A stretch of 6,970 bases of DNA from Clostridiaceae bacterium. GTDB lineage: Bacteria; Bacillota; Clostridia; Saccharofermentanales; DTU023. Each line of letters starts with the position of its first letter. Within the stretch, counting starts at the first letter, position 1. Position numbers and translations under genes: made by a program. Positions 1 through 6,117 of this stretch are shown piece by piece. The notes under the pieces were generated by a model, which worked only from the letters and a program-made list of their open reading frames with translations, was not told where the DNA came from and searched no databases. The stretch lies in contig JAAYEX010000062.1 in the NCBI GenBank assembly GCA_012728535.1, positions 1 through 6,970 on the forward strand. The letters are read 5' to 3'.

Positions 1-536
1 CGCTCCTTGTACTGTAAACCCCTTAGCAAACTTACAGCACTGTCAAGACTATAGTTTTCGCCCTCCAAACCGTATGAAATAGCAGACATTATTAGCTGCG
101 TATACGGCTGTTCATAAAAGAGAGCAACATCTTCCTTAACACCCAACAGATCTATCCAGCCGCCAATTTTAACATCCGTCAGGTTGCGGTCGACTGCTAT
201 AACAACAGTAGCCAGATATTGCGGGTACCACTTGCTCGCCACGCCGGCCTCGGCTGCGCTGAATGCCTGCACATCAAAAGCCTCAACAGCAAAACCTTCA
301 TTAAGGTATGAGAATAATGAATTGATTCTTTCTTCTTTTTTAAAACTATGAGAAGGAAGTATTTCAGAGATAATTTCTTCGTATGGTGAGGACTCATCCA
401 CGGAATAGATTATATTGGCTTTATCTGTATTCTCGTTCCCGATATTTCTGTCACAGGAGAGCAACGAAAATAGCAGCGTAGCAATAATTGCGCACACTAC
501 AATATGACAAATAAGCTTTGCTACTCTTTGTTTCAA
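1..536 (-). CDS. Lipoprotein resembling an ABC transporter solute-binding protein (3' end beyond window)
   Basis: Partial gene: 178 codons are visible and the reading frame is open to the left edge. The start is TTG at 536, chosen because a strong GAGGAGG Shine-Dalgarno lies at 544-550 with a 7-base spacer. Residues 1-28 are a lipoprotein signal peptide: basic KQRVAK, a hydrophobic stretch at about 8-26, then a lipobox L-L-S-C with the lipidated cysteine at C28. The protein should therefore be anchored to the outer face of the membrane. Residues 103-131 (starting WYPQYLATVVIAVDRN and ending in GGWIDLL) resemble the stretch in iron-type and related solute-binding proteins where 'VIAYD' is followed by 'W-DLL'. 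This suggests an extracellular binding protein, but the ligand cannot be named. No permease or ATPase partner for an importer is visible here. It lies 34 bases downstream of the receiver-like gene, so the two are probably co-transcribed. The lipoprotein call is firm; the solute-binding role is an inference from a short stretch. Confidence 0.72.
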   Translation of the reverse strand, partial: MKQRVAKLICHIVVCAIIATLLFSLLSCDRNIGNENTDKANIIYSVDESSPYEEIISEILPSHSFKKEERINSLFSYLNEGFAVEAFDVQAFSAAEAGVASKWYPQYLATVVIAVDRNLTDVKIGGWIDLLGVKEDVALFYEQPYTQLIMSAISYGLEGENYSLDSAVSLLRGLQYKE

Positions 537-543
537 GCTGACG

Positions 544-550
544 CCTCCTC
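544..550 (-). promoter_or_regulatory. Ribosome binding site deciding the TTG start at 536
   Basis: GAGGAGG on the minus strand, 7 bases before TTG at 534-536. No ATG lies at suitable spacing, and the signal peptide follows the TTG directly, so this site supports the non-ATG start of the lipoprotein gene. Confidence 0.8.
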
Positions 551-570
551 ATATGTGCGCTTGATTACAA

Positions 571-954
571 TCACATAGCTGCCAGTTTAGCAAAAAGGTA
601 ATCCAACGAAGTATCATAAAAAACAAAATCATCTGCTGTCTTGTTTTTTATGGCATCAATTGCCATCTCCCTCCCCTTAATATTATCCTGAGACACAAGT
701 AGTAACAAGCGACAGCCGGGAATTGTCTGCCGCAGTTTGAGGCATAGAGTGCAAGTTTTTTCATTAGACCTTGTGCTTAAATCAGTAATATCAAGGAGGG
801 CGATGTCCAGTTTTGCCAGGTCGGCATCGAGAAGCGCCTGTTGAGGATTGAGAAGCAGGAAAGGTTCCAGCTTCAGATCAGGGTGATTTTCCAGTGAAGC
901 AGCCAGACTTTGAGCCAGTACTTTATTGGTCGTTATAAATCCAATTCTCTTCAC
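571..954 (-). CDS. Stand-alone degenerate receiver-domain (pseudo-receiver) protein, 127 aa
   Basis: The start is GTG at 954, giving MKRIGFITTNK. It is preceded by an AGAGGTG-like ribosome site and begins where receiver domains begin; an ATG at 1017 would add 21 unrelated residues. The length matches a single response-regulator receiver domain with no output domain. Matching features are a beta-3 segment ending in a possible phospho-acceptor (IALLDITD, D55), S88 at the conserved Ser/Thr position after beta-4 (LLLLVSQD), and TADDF (106-110), like the usual GADDY motif. Two key features are missing: the N-terminal acidic pair that binds Mg2+ is Thr/Asn (about residues 8-10), and the conserved Lys after beta-5 appears to be Tyr (Y113). 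Normal Mg-dependent phosphorylation is therefore doubtful, and a protein-interaction role, as in CpaE-type pseudo-receivers, is possible. It is the first gene of a unit with the lipoprotein and is divergent from the ABC exporter. No histidine kinase is nearby. Confidence 0.7.
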   Translation of the reverse strand: MKRIGFITTNKVLAQSLAASLENHPDLKLEPFLLLNPQQALLDADLAKLDIALLDITDLSTRSNEKTCTLCLKLRQTIPGCRLLLLVSQDNIKGREMAIDAIKNKTADDFVFYDTSLDYLFAKLAAM

Positions 955-1025
955 GTAACACCTCTGAGATTCTTTGGAATAAAATGTTCCCATTGCAATT
1001 GTATTGGACTTAAACATATTATGCC

Positions 1026-1042
1026 CTACCCCCTGTGGGTAG
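1026..1042. repeat. Inverted repeat in the divergent intergenic region
   Basis: CTACCC (1026-1031) and GGGTAG (1037-1042) form a perfect 6-base inverted repeat around a 5-base centre. It lies between the divergent starts at 954 and 1119. It could be an operator for one or both units, or a short GC-rich hairpin. On the plus strand it is followed by TCTTGTTT, which is too weak to call a terminator. Confidence 0.4.
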
Positions 1043-1044
1043 TC

Positions 1045-1073
1045 TTGTTTAGGTGTATCCTGTAATTGTTAAT
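1045..1073 (+). promoter_or_regulatory. Weak candidate promoter for the ABC exporter operon
   Basis: TTGTTT (1045-1050) and GTTAAT (1068-1073) are 17 bases apart and lie about 45 bases upstream of the ATPase ATG. Both boxes match the sigma-A consensus poorly, so this is only a candidate. No better pair was seen on this strand in the intergenic region. Confidence 0.25.
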
Positions 1074-1118
1074 TTACTTCAGGTAGCCGAGGTGTAAAAA
1101 TCGATCAAGGGGTTGTCT

Positions 1119-1604
1119 ATGAGAGAACAAATCATCGATGTCGAGGTGAAGAATCTTGTTAAAAGCTATCGGGAGCTGCTGGCGATTGACCATCTCAGTC
1201 TTTCGATTGAAAGAGGAGAGATTTTCGGCTTACTGGGCCCAAACGGTTCCGGCAAAACCACGTTGATTAACTGCATCTTGGCTCTATTAAGCTATGATCA
1301 GGGTGAAGTTAATATTTTCGGCAAAGCTATGACAGCAAAGTCTTACGACATAAAGCAGCAAATCGGCCTGGTTCCGCAGGAGATTTCCGTCTATGAGGAA
1401 TTGACCGTTTTTGATAACATTGACTACTTCTGTGGCCTGTACATAGATGATAAGAAAGAGCGCCTCCAGCGAGTAAAGGAAGCTATCGATTTTGTCCAAC
1501 TCAATGAATTTGTTAAATTTAACCCAAAACACCATCATGGCAGGCTATCAGGACGGGCGTTTTACACCGGTAGACGATACAGAAACTGCAGACTTGGAAG
1601 CTAA
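1119..1604 (+). pseudogene. Truncated ABC transporter ATP-binding protein (ABC-2 exporter type), N-terminal half only
   Basis: ATG at 1119 is chosen because AAGGGG (1107-1112) lies 6 bases upstream; a TTG at 1113 sits directly against that site. Genuine ATPase sequence runs to about residue 137. It includes Walker A GPNGSGKTT (residues 40-48) and the Q-loop VPQ (Q87), followed by the helical-domain stretch ending FVKFNPK. The ABC signature LSGG, Walker B, D-loop and H-loop that should follow are absent. After about position 1529 the frame runs through DNA that codes for a permease in another frame and stops at 1602-1604, giving 161 residues against the 240-310 usual for the family. Without signature and Walker B it cannot form a working ATP sandwich dimer. 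The family exports drugs, peptides or lipids with two ABC-2 permeases. It is divergent from the pseudo-receiver gene. A sequencing frameshift alone cannot explain the loss, because the missing half is not encoded nearby in any frame. Confidence 0.92.
1527..1545 (+). other. Probable deletion junction joining ATPase to permease
   Basis: Recognisable ATPase sequence (frame of 1119) ends at about 1529. Permease-like sequence, in a different frame, is recognisable from about 1537 onward. The remains of both genes point the same way and in normal operon order, as expected of one internal deletion. By comparison with family lengths and with the intact paralogous permease downstream, about 100-170 ATPase codons and about 150 permease codons are gone, or roughly 0.75-1 kb. 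The exact breakpoint cannot be set without an intact relative. An assembly error is the alternative. Confidence 0.7.
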
Positions 1605-2262
1605 TCGTTTTGCCGGCATAGATAAAAGCAATCGCCGTGCTGCCATATACTCTCAACTAATCTACTTCTTCTCTGCCTTGGCCTACGTTACTTACTTCCC
1701 GATCAACAGCGGCATAGATGCAGTAGAAAGTATTGAACCGGGTCAATCGGCTCATGCTCTGCGCAAGGCAGTTGCACCTGTGACAAAGATCAGACATTTT
1801 TTCGGCGCTCTTATTCCGCGCTGGGCAGCGCATTTATTGCTTATAGTTTTGCTCTTCGGCTTTACCCGGCTCCTGAAAATAGATTACGGTACTGACTACC
1901 TGCGAATCATCCTGCTCCTGCTCTTTGGTACTTCGAGCGCTGTTTTCACAGGCACAGCTTTGGGAGCCCTGCTCCCTGCAGGTCAGGGAGTAAAAACTGC
2001 TCTTTCTATCTCTGTACCACTTATTTTTGCCTTAGCGTCGGGAATGATGGCCAGTCCGCTGCACAGTATAATTATGAAGCATGTACCCTGGCTACATAAC
2101 TGGAATCCGCTGGGAATGATTACTAATGGCTTATATGCTCTTTATGCAGGCGATGATCTGACACGCTACAATCAACAGCTGCTGGGACTCGGTATCTTCA
2201 TTCTCCTCTGTTTGGCCCTGACATTGATAGGTATAAGGAGGACACGTTATGAGAGTATTTAA
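1537..2262 (+). pseudogene. N-terminally truncated ABC-2 type permease (first permease of exporter)
   Basis: The remnant encodes up to 241 residues if read from ATG 1537, which has no convincing ribosome site; the frame is open back to 1492 inside the ATPase. It holds five predicted membrane segments at about residues 41-61, 96-113, 122-146, 155-175 and 215-234. Motifs shared with clostridial ABC-2 permeases are GIDAVESIEPGQSA (59-72) then APVTK (80-84), WNPLGMITNGLYALY (189-203), and the C-terminal RRTRYESI. Missing are the first membrane helix and most of the large extracellular domain, about 150 residues by comparison with the intact permease downstream. The natural stop at 2260-2262 overlaps the start of the next gene by 14 bases. 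A partial permease with only five helices and no ATPase is unlikely to transport anything. Whether it is translated is unclear. Confidence 0.88.
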
Positions 2263-3424
2263 GCTCTTTCTCAAACTCCTTTACGATTTCCGCAGAATAA
2301 TTCTTGCCTACACTCTGATTTTTGTCGGAATTTTTTTAGCTCTTACTCTGGGTTCTTCTCCGGAGTCGGAGCAATTAAGTCTCTACGATCCGCTGATTGC
2401 TGTGTTTGATCATGATAACAGCCCTCTTTCACGTCATTTGAAGACCTACTTACTGGAACGTAACACTGAGGTTGAGATCGTAGAAAATGAAGCCGCCATA
2501 GAGGACGCTATTTTTGAGGACTGGCTCAACTATGCGGTTATCATACCGGATGGCTTTGAAGACTCTTTTGGAAAAAACGGACACTATGCAGACTTGGGAG
2601 TATACGCTAGCTATGATGATGGTTTGAATCAGCTTATGGACACACAAATCGAATTCTACCTCTCGGTCTGGGATAGTTTTCGCATTGCCTACGGCGGTTC
2701 TATACCTGTTTCTGATGCAGAGTTTACCCTGAATCAAGTTGATAAAATTATGTTAACTGAAGTTAAAGGTAGCAGCTTAATCTCAGAAAGCGATAATCAG
2801 GCAGTTATAGTCGGCAATTATTTTCGTTTTCTTAATTACATCTTGATCGCGCTGGGCTTCCAGACTATCGGTCGCGGTATTGCAGTAATCGAACAGCCCC
2901 ACCTGAAGCGACGTGACCTTGTAAGCGGATATTCTGAACAAAAACGTAGCTGGGGTTTGTTAGCGGCTGTTTTTGCTGTAATGCTACTATTGTGGGCAAT
3001 CCTGGCTCTTGTTCTTTTACTGATAGCGGGCCTTTCAGCAGTCGGTGTTAAAAGTGTTATTTGGATGGGCATTTCCAGTCTGACACATGTTCTGTCACTC
3101 TCAACTCTCATCATGCTTTTAATGCAGATCTTCCCGTCTGCAAACGCAGCTACTTTTCTTGGCACGCTTATCAGTCTGGCAACCGCGTTCGGTACAGGAA
3201 TATTTGCTCCCCGCGAGATTATCTGGCAACCCTTGCAAACGTTTTTCTCCTTCCTGCCGACCTATTGGGACGTCTCAAATCAGTTGATTCTGGAAAGCAC
3301 AGTATCTCTTTCTGCTGATTTAAGCATGGTTTGGCGCAACATGGCTATTATGCTGCTGATGGGTCTCTTCTTTTTTAGTCTGACTTTGATCTTGCGGCGG
3401 ATACGCGAAAAAGAAGTAACTTAA
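2249..3424 (+). CDS. ABC-2 type transporter permease, intact (second permease of exporter)
   Basis: Full length at 391 residues, with the classical ABC-2 layout: membrane helix 1 at about 16-35, a large extracellular domain at about 36-190, then five more helices at about 193-213, 236-262, 268-294, 298-320 and 363-383, and a basic tail (RRIREKE). The ATG at 2249 has AAGGAGG at 2234-2240 with an 8-base spacer and overlaps the previous stop by 14 bases, a typical translationally coupled pair. In an intact operon it would form the membrane channel with the first permease, driven by the ATPase. Here both partners are broken, so it is orphaned unless an ATPase and partner elsewhere substitute. The reading frame itself shows no damage, which suggests the upstream deletion is recent or that the protein is still used. 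The substrate is unknown. No clear terminator follows. Confidence 0.92.
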   Translation: MRVFKLFLKLLYDFRRIILAYTLIFVGIFLALTLGSSPESEQLSLYDPLIAVFDHDNSPLSRHLKTYLLERNTEVEIVENEAAIEDAIFEDWLNYAVIIPDGFEDSFGKNGHYADLGVYASYDDGLNQLMDTQIEFYLSVWDSFRIAYGGSIPVSDAEFTLNQVDKIMLTEVKGSSLISESDNQAVIVGNYFRFLNYILIALGFQTIGRGIAVIEQPHLKRRDLVSGYSEQKRSWGLLAAVFAVMLLLWAILALVLLLIAGLSAVGVKSVIWMGISSLTHVLSLSTLIMLLMQIFPSANAATFLGTLISLATAFGTGIFAPREIIWQPLQTFFSFLPTYWDVSNQLILESTVSLSADLSMVWRNMAIMLLMGLFFFSLTLILRRIREKEVT

Positions 3425-3444
3425 TTGTTTACCATCGCCAATTT

Positions 3445-3466
3445 TCATTATCTATGTTTATAATGA
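3445..3466. repeat. Inverted repeat overlapping the deoD -10 box
   Basis: TCATTAT (3445-3451) and ATAATGA (3460-3466) are perfect 7-base arms around 8 bases, and the right arm covers most of the TATAAT box. Placed there, a bound regulator would block RNA polymerase. This is an operator candidate; AT-rich chance symmetry is possible. Confidence 0.4.
3459..3464 (+). promoter_or_regulatory. Candidate -10 box of deoD promoter
   Basis: A perfect TATAAT lies 54 bases before the deoD ATG. The -35 region is poor (for example TCGCCA at 3435-3440, 18 bases upstream), so the promoter may be weak or depend on an activator. Transcription would start near 3471. Confidence 0.5.
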
Positions 3467-3467
3467 G

Positions 3468-3494
3468 AGTCAGATAGCTTAAATCGGACTGACT
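3468..3494. repeat. Second inverted repeat around the predicted deoD transcription start
   Basis: AGTCAG (3468-3473) and CTGACT (3489-3494) are perfect 6-base arms separated by 15 bases. They flank the predicted start of transcription and the early leader. It could be an operator half-site pair or, if transcription starts a little upstream, a leader hairpin. Confidence 0.35.
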
Positions 3495-3518
3495 TACTTT
3501 AAGAAAAGGAGAAAACTA

Positions 3519-4238
3519 ATGTCAACACCTCACAATTCTGCTGAAAAGGGCGATATAGCCAAGACTGTATTAATGCCGGGTGATCCTTTACGGGCAAAAT
3601 TCATCGCCGAAAATTTTCTGGATAATCCGCGTCTATTTAACGAAGTTCGAGGCATGCTGGGTTATACCGGAACCTATAAGGGAAAACCGGTCTCTGTCAT
3701 GGGCAGCGGCATGGGCCAGCCTTCCATCGGTATTTATTCTTATGAACTCTTCACCGAATATGATGTCGACAATATTATCCGGGTCGGAAGCTGCGGAGCA
3801 TATGATGAAAATCTGGATTTGTTTGACGTCATGCTGGTAACAGACGCCTACTCTGATGCGACTTACGCCAAGATGCAGTCAGGCTTTGACGGAAAGGTCC
3901 TGGAGGCCAGCCCGGAACTGACGGAAAAGCTGCGTCAAAGTGCTAAGGATCTGAACATTACCGTTTTTGAGGGCAGAACTTATTCCAGTGATGTCTTTTA
4001 TTATGAACCTGAAGCTGAAGGAGAACGTCCCTTGTGGGAAGTGTTGCTTGCAGACCACAACTGCCTAGGTGTTGAAATGGAGAGTTTTGCTCTCTTCCAT
4101 AATGCTAAAATTACCGGCAAACAGGGCGCCTGCCTGCTCACTGTCTCAGATACGATTTATGAGTTTAAGGAAACAACTCCGGAGCAACGCGAGAAGAGCT
4201 TTACCAATATGATGGAAATTGCTTTGGGCATACTATAA
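3519..4238 (+). CDS. deoD: Purine nucleoside phosphorylase, DeoD type
   Basis: Cytoplasmic enzyme that splits purine (deoxy)nucleosides with phosphate into free base and (deoxy)ribose 1-phosphate, for purine salvage and nucleoside catabolism. It has 239 residues, the usual length of the hexameric bacterial family, and aligns end to end with E. coli DeoD as I recall that sequence. Expected active-site residues are all present: H5 (donated across the subunit interface), phosphate-binding G21, R25, R44 and R88, S91 in the RVGSCGA motif (88-94), the ribose-binding VEME motif (185-188), and catalytic D211 and R224 (TVSD and EQRE). An AAAAGGAG ribosome site (3504-3511) lies 7 bases before the ATG. 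It is a single-gene unit: 94 bases separate it from the permease, it has its own -10 box, and a terminator follows. No other nucleoside genes (deoC, pdp, nucleoside transporter) are adjacent. Confidence 0.97.
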   Translation: MSTPHNSAEKGDIAKTVLMPGDPLRAKFIAENFLDNPRLFNEVRGMLGYTGTYKGKPVSVMGSGMGQPSIGIYSYELFTEYDVDNIIRVGSCGAYDENLDLFDVMLVTDAYSDATYAKMQSGFDGKVLEASPELTEKLRQSAKDLNITVFEGRTYSSDVFYYEPEAEGERPLWEVLLADHNCLGVEMESFALFHNAKITGKQGACLLTVSDTIYEFKETTPEQREKSFTNMMEIALGIL

Positions 4239-4263
4239 ATATTTTTTGTATTTCTGATATTTT

Positions 4264-4305
4264 AAGAAGAAAAGACCGTCTGTTTTGAGGCGGTCTTTTC
4301 TTTTT
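4264..4305. terminator. Strong, probably bidirectional intrinsic terminator
   Basis: The core stem AAAAGACCGTC (4270-4280) pairs with GGCGGTCTTTT (4289-4299), with one T-G wobble and an 8-base loop; A/T pairs extend the stem outward to 4264 and 4305. On the plus strand it ends in TTTTCTTTTT and stops deoD transcription. On the minus strand the A-rich left arm reads as a T-rich tail, so it can also stop the convergent glycosyltransferase transcript. Confidence 0.92.
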
Positions 4306-4333
4306 GCTGATTTCTATATGTTGAAAGCTCTTA

Positions 4334-5560
4334 CTACCTATTAGCTATCCTCTCTCTGAGGTAATTCAATATTCTGCTATGAAAAGCAACTCCTGTTCGA
4401 CCTTTTTTATATACTTCTATTTGACTTTGATAAATAGCCAATACTTGCTCAACAAAGATATCAACCGAGAAACGCTTACTGCTGTTGATAGCTGCTTCTG
4501 ACATTTGTCTGCGCAAACTGGTGTCTTCCATCAAAGAAGCTGCACCTCTCAAAAATTCCTCCTCAGAAGTAAAAGAGAAACCATTAACACCCTCCTCAAA
4601 AACTCCCTTCAGACAGATGTCGTTAAACACTAACAAGGGTAATCCGGCAGCCATAGCTTCTATGTAAGTTAGACCCTGGGTTTCGCTCCGGGAAGCACTG
4701 GCAAAGGCATCTCCCATGGCATAATACCGGGGTACCTGTTCAGAACTGACAGGACCGATAAACTTGATTTTTCTTTCCAGACCGGCTTCTGAAATCTGAT
4801 CACAATACTCCTGCAACTGGGGCCCTGAACCGGCCAGCACAAAATAGAAATCATCATATTCCTCTATAAGGCGCGGCAGGTAATCTAAGATTTCGTTGAT
4901 CGCCTTTTCGTGCGAAATACGTCCGATATAAACCAGGACGAAGGCATCCCGGGGTATATCAAGATCCTCACGCAGTCGTAATCTTGATTCGGTGTCAGCA
5001 GCTGCAGCAGAGAAACGGTCCAGTTCAATCCCGGTAGGCAGAATCTGCAGCGGCGTCGTTACCCCATAGGACAGGAGCACATCTTCGGTTTTCCGGGTTG
5101 GAACAATTATATGATCCACACTGTTACAGAATTTAGTCGAGAAGCGTCGAATGAAGTTCTGTGCAGCTTTACTAGCATGCCCCTCACCCAGCTGCCCCAG
5201 TAGCCAATCTTCATAGAGGGTGTGAAAAGTATGAACATGTGGAATCTTCAGATCTTTGCGTACTCTGTGAGCCAGGTCGCCCATGGCAAATTCAGTTTGT
5301 GAATGTACTATATCGAAATCCAAATCTATGATCCGTTTGTAAATTACAGGAGGACACATAAGTGCCAACCGTTTAGCGCTGACAAAAGGTAAACTCGGCA
5401 CCCGGATAACATTCTCTTCCTCTTCTGCTTTCGGATCAGATGGCGTAATCACATATACATCGTGGCCACGTGCGGTCAGATGTTTCTTGATCAAATTTGC
5501 AGCTGTAGAGACTCCACCTATCTGGGGCAGGTATGCGTCACTAAAAATTCCTATTTTCAC
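4334..5560 (-). CDS. GT4 family glycosyltransferase, likely diacylglycerol glucosyltransferase type
   Basis: 408 residues with the GT-B two-domain fold of family GT4. The N-terminal acceptor domain opens with MKIGIFSDAYLPQIGGVSTA, including the Gly-rich loop (G15-G16-V17). It contains HSQTEF (86-91) and HTFHTLYEDW (110-119), as in clostridial 1,2-diacylglycerol 3-glucosyltransferases. The C-terminal donor domain has YIGRISHEKAI (211-221; R214 and K219 should bind the UDP-sugar phosphates) and the EX7E motif (E293 and E301 in SETQGLTYIEAMAAGLP). The C-terminal tail is basic and could touch the membrane. The likely product is a glucosyl-diacylglycerol, a membrane glycolipid or lipoteichoic acid anchor. 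Other GT4 acceptors such as phosphatidylinositol are possible, so no symbol is given. The start is GTG at 5560 with a modest AGAGATG ribosome site; it is the family's usual N-terminus. It is transcribed alone, ends at the shared terminator, and is divergent from the DUF6054 gene. Confidence 0.9.
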   Translation of the reverse strand: MKIGIFSDAYLPQIGGVSTAANLIKKHLTARGHDVYVITPSDPKAEEEENVIRVPSLPFVSAKRLALMCPPVIYKRIIDLDFDIVHSQTEFAMGDLAHRVRKDLKIPHVHTFHTLYEDWLLGQLGEGHASKAAQNFIRRFSTKFCNSVDHIIVPTRKTEDVLLSYGVTTPLQILPTGIELDRFSAAAADTESRLRLREDLDIPRDAFVLVYIGRISHEKAINEILDYLPRLIEEYDDFYFVLAGSGPQLQEYCDQISEAGLERKIKFIGPVSSEQVPRYYAMGDAFASASRSETQGLTYIEAMAAGLPLLVFNDICLKGVFEEGVNGFSFTSEEEFLRGAASLMEDTSLRRQMSEAAINSSKRFSVDIFVEQVLAIYQSQIEVYKKGRTGVAFHSRILNYLRERIANR

Positions 5561-5631
5561 TGATCACATCTCTTTCAAGAACAGTTATCGCCAATACATC
5601 TTCTACAATATATTCATTCTAAACTCATATT

Positions 5632-5643
5632 ACATAAGTATGT
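5632..5643. repeat. Short palindrome between divergent genes
   Basis: ACATA-AG-TATGT is a perfect 5-base inverted repeat with a 2-base centre, about midway between the glycosyltransferase start (5560) and the DUF6054 start (5742). It may be an operator, but it is short and AT-rich. Confidence 0.3.
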
Positions 5644-5689
5644 GAAGGCACGCTTACTTAAATGCGAAGAATTGGATCAAAAACAGTTA

Positions 5690-5717
5690 TTGACAGATGA
5701 GTTATACTTTCTACATA
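5690..5717 (+). promoter_or_regulatory. Candidate promoter of the DUF6054 gene
   Basis: A perfect TTGACA (-35, 5690-5695) is followed after 16 bases by TACATA (5712-5717), a poor -10 box. The predicted start lies about 20 bases before the ATG, leaving just room for the GAGAGG ribosome site at 5725-5730. Confidence 0.45.
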
Positions 5718-5741
5718 AACGTTTGAGAGGTAACTACTGAG

Positions 5742-6077
5742 ATGGCCAAGTATGAGAGCAGACTGCACGGAAACTTTCATGAGATCCTGAGGACTGCTGA
5801 TGCTGCGATTATGAAGAGCATGTCCGCTTCGCTGGAGGACAGCAGCGATGCCAGATTCGGCGACGTCCGTGTAGCAGTCCGGGTCTATGAACGCTACAGC
5901 TGGCTCGGCGGCAATCGTGTCAGTCTGAATCTGACTCTGGTCGGCGAGGGCGATGTTCTTTTTGTTTCCGCCATCAGTTCGGGCGGTAGCCAGGCAGTTT
6001 TTTTCAAGATCAATACCTTGGGCGAGTCAAGTTTTCTGGACACCTTATCGGGATCTTTGGATCGCTATCGTATCTGA
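5742..6077 (+). CDS. DUF6054 family protein, 111 aa
   Basis: Small cytoplasmic protein with no signal peptide or membrane segment. It matches what I recall of the DUF6054 family over its whole length: an N-terminal MAKYESRLHGNF segment, SASLEDSSD (28-36), a core beginning VAVRVYERYS (44-53) and continuing GGNRVSLNLTL (56-66), then SSGGSQAVFFKINTLGE (79-95) and FLDTL. The length is typical. The function is unknown; the dense conserved strands suggest a compact alpha/beta domain, and no catalytic motif is evident. The start is ATG at 5742, and GAGAGG at 5725-5730 is 11 bases upstream, slightly far. It is a single-gene unit, divergent from the glycosyltransferase and convergent with the lipoprotein gene, which ends 40 bases away. 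I see no clear terminator hairpin in that 40-base gap. Confidence 0.85.
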   Translation: MAKYESRLHGNFHEILRTADAAIMKSMSASLEDSSDARFGDVRVAVRVYERYSWLGGNRVSLNLTLVGEGDVLFVSAISSGGSQAVFFKINTLGESSFLDTLSGSLDRYRI

Positions 6078-6117
6078 TATCTCCAAAAATCGCTTTGTCT
6101 TTGACTACTCTTACGAA

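Noticed and set aside
955..1017. ATG at 1017 as the start of the receiver-like protein, adding 21 residues.
   Set aside because: The extra residues are outside the receiver fold, and the GTG at 954 has its own ribosome site directly upstream.
1113..1118. TTG at 1113 as the ATPase start.
   Set aside because: It abuts the AAGGGG ribosome site with no spacer; ATG at 1119 has a normal 6-base spacer.
1526..1545. A transposon insertion or simple frameshift as the cause of the broken ATPase.
   Set aside because: No terminal repeats, target duplication or transposase remnant is seen, and the missing ATPase half is not found in any frame, so a deletion fits better.
1542..1556. R-L-S-G-R in the ATPase frame, resembling an ABC signature LSGG.
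   Set aside because: It lies after KHHHG, which has no family match, is not followed by the Walker B region, and the same bases read as permease sequence in another frame. It looks like coincidence past the junction.
2836..3165. Long open frame on the minus strand opposite the second permease.
   Set aside because: Its product shows no domain, signal or family likeness and has no ribosome site; it is the shadow of a clear membrane protein gene.
4485..4667. Open frame on the plus strand inside the glycosyltransferase gene.
   Set aside because: It is antisense to the conserved donor domain, and its product is unlike any known family.
5703..5708. TATACT as the -10 box for the TTGACA at 5690.
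   Set aside because: The spacer is only 7 bases; no suitable -35 box lies 16-18 bases upstream of it.
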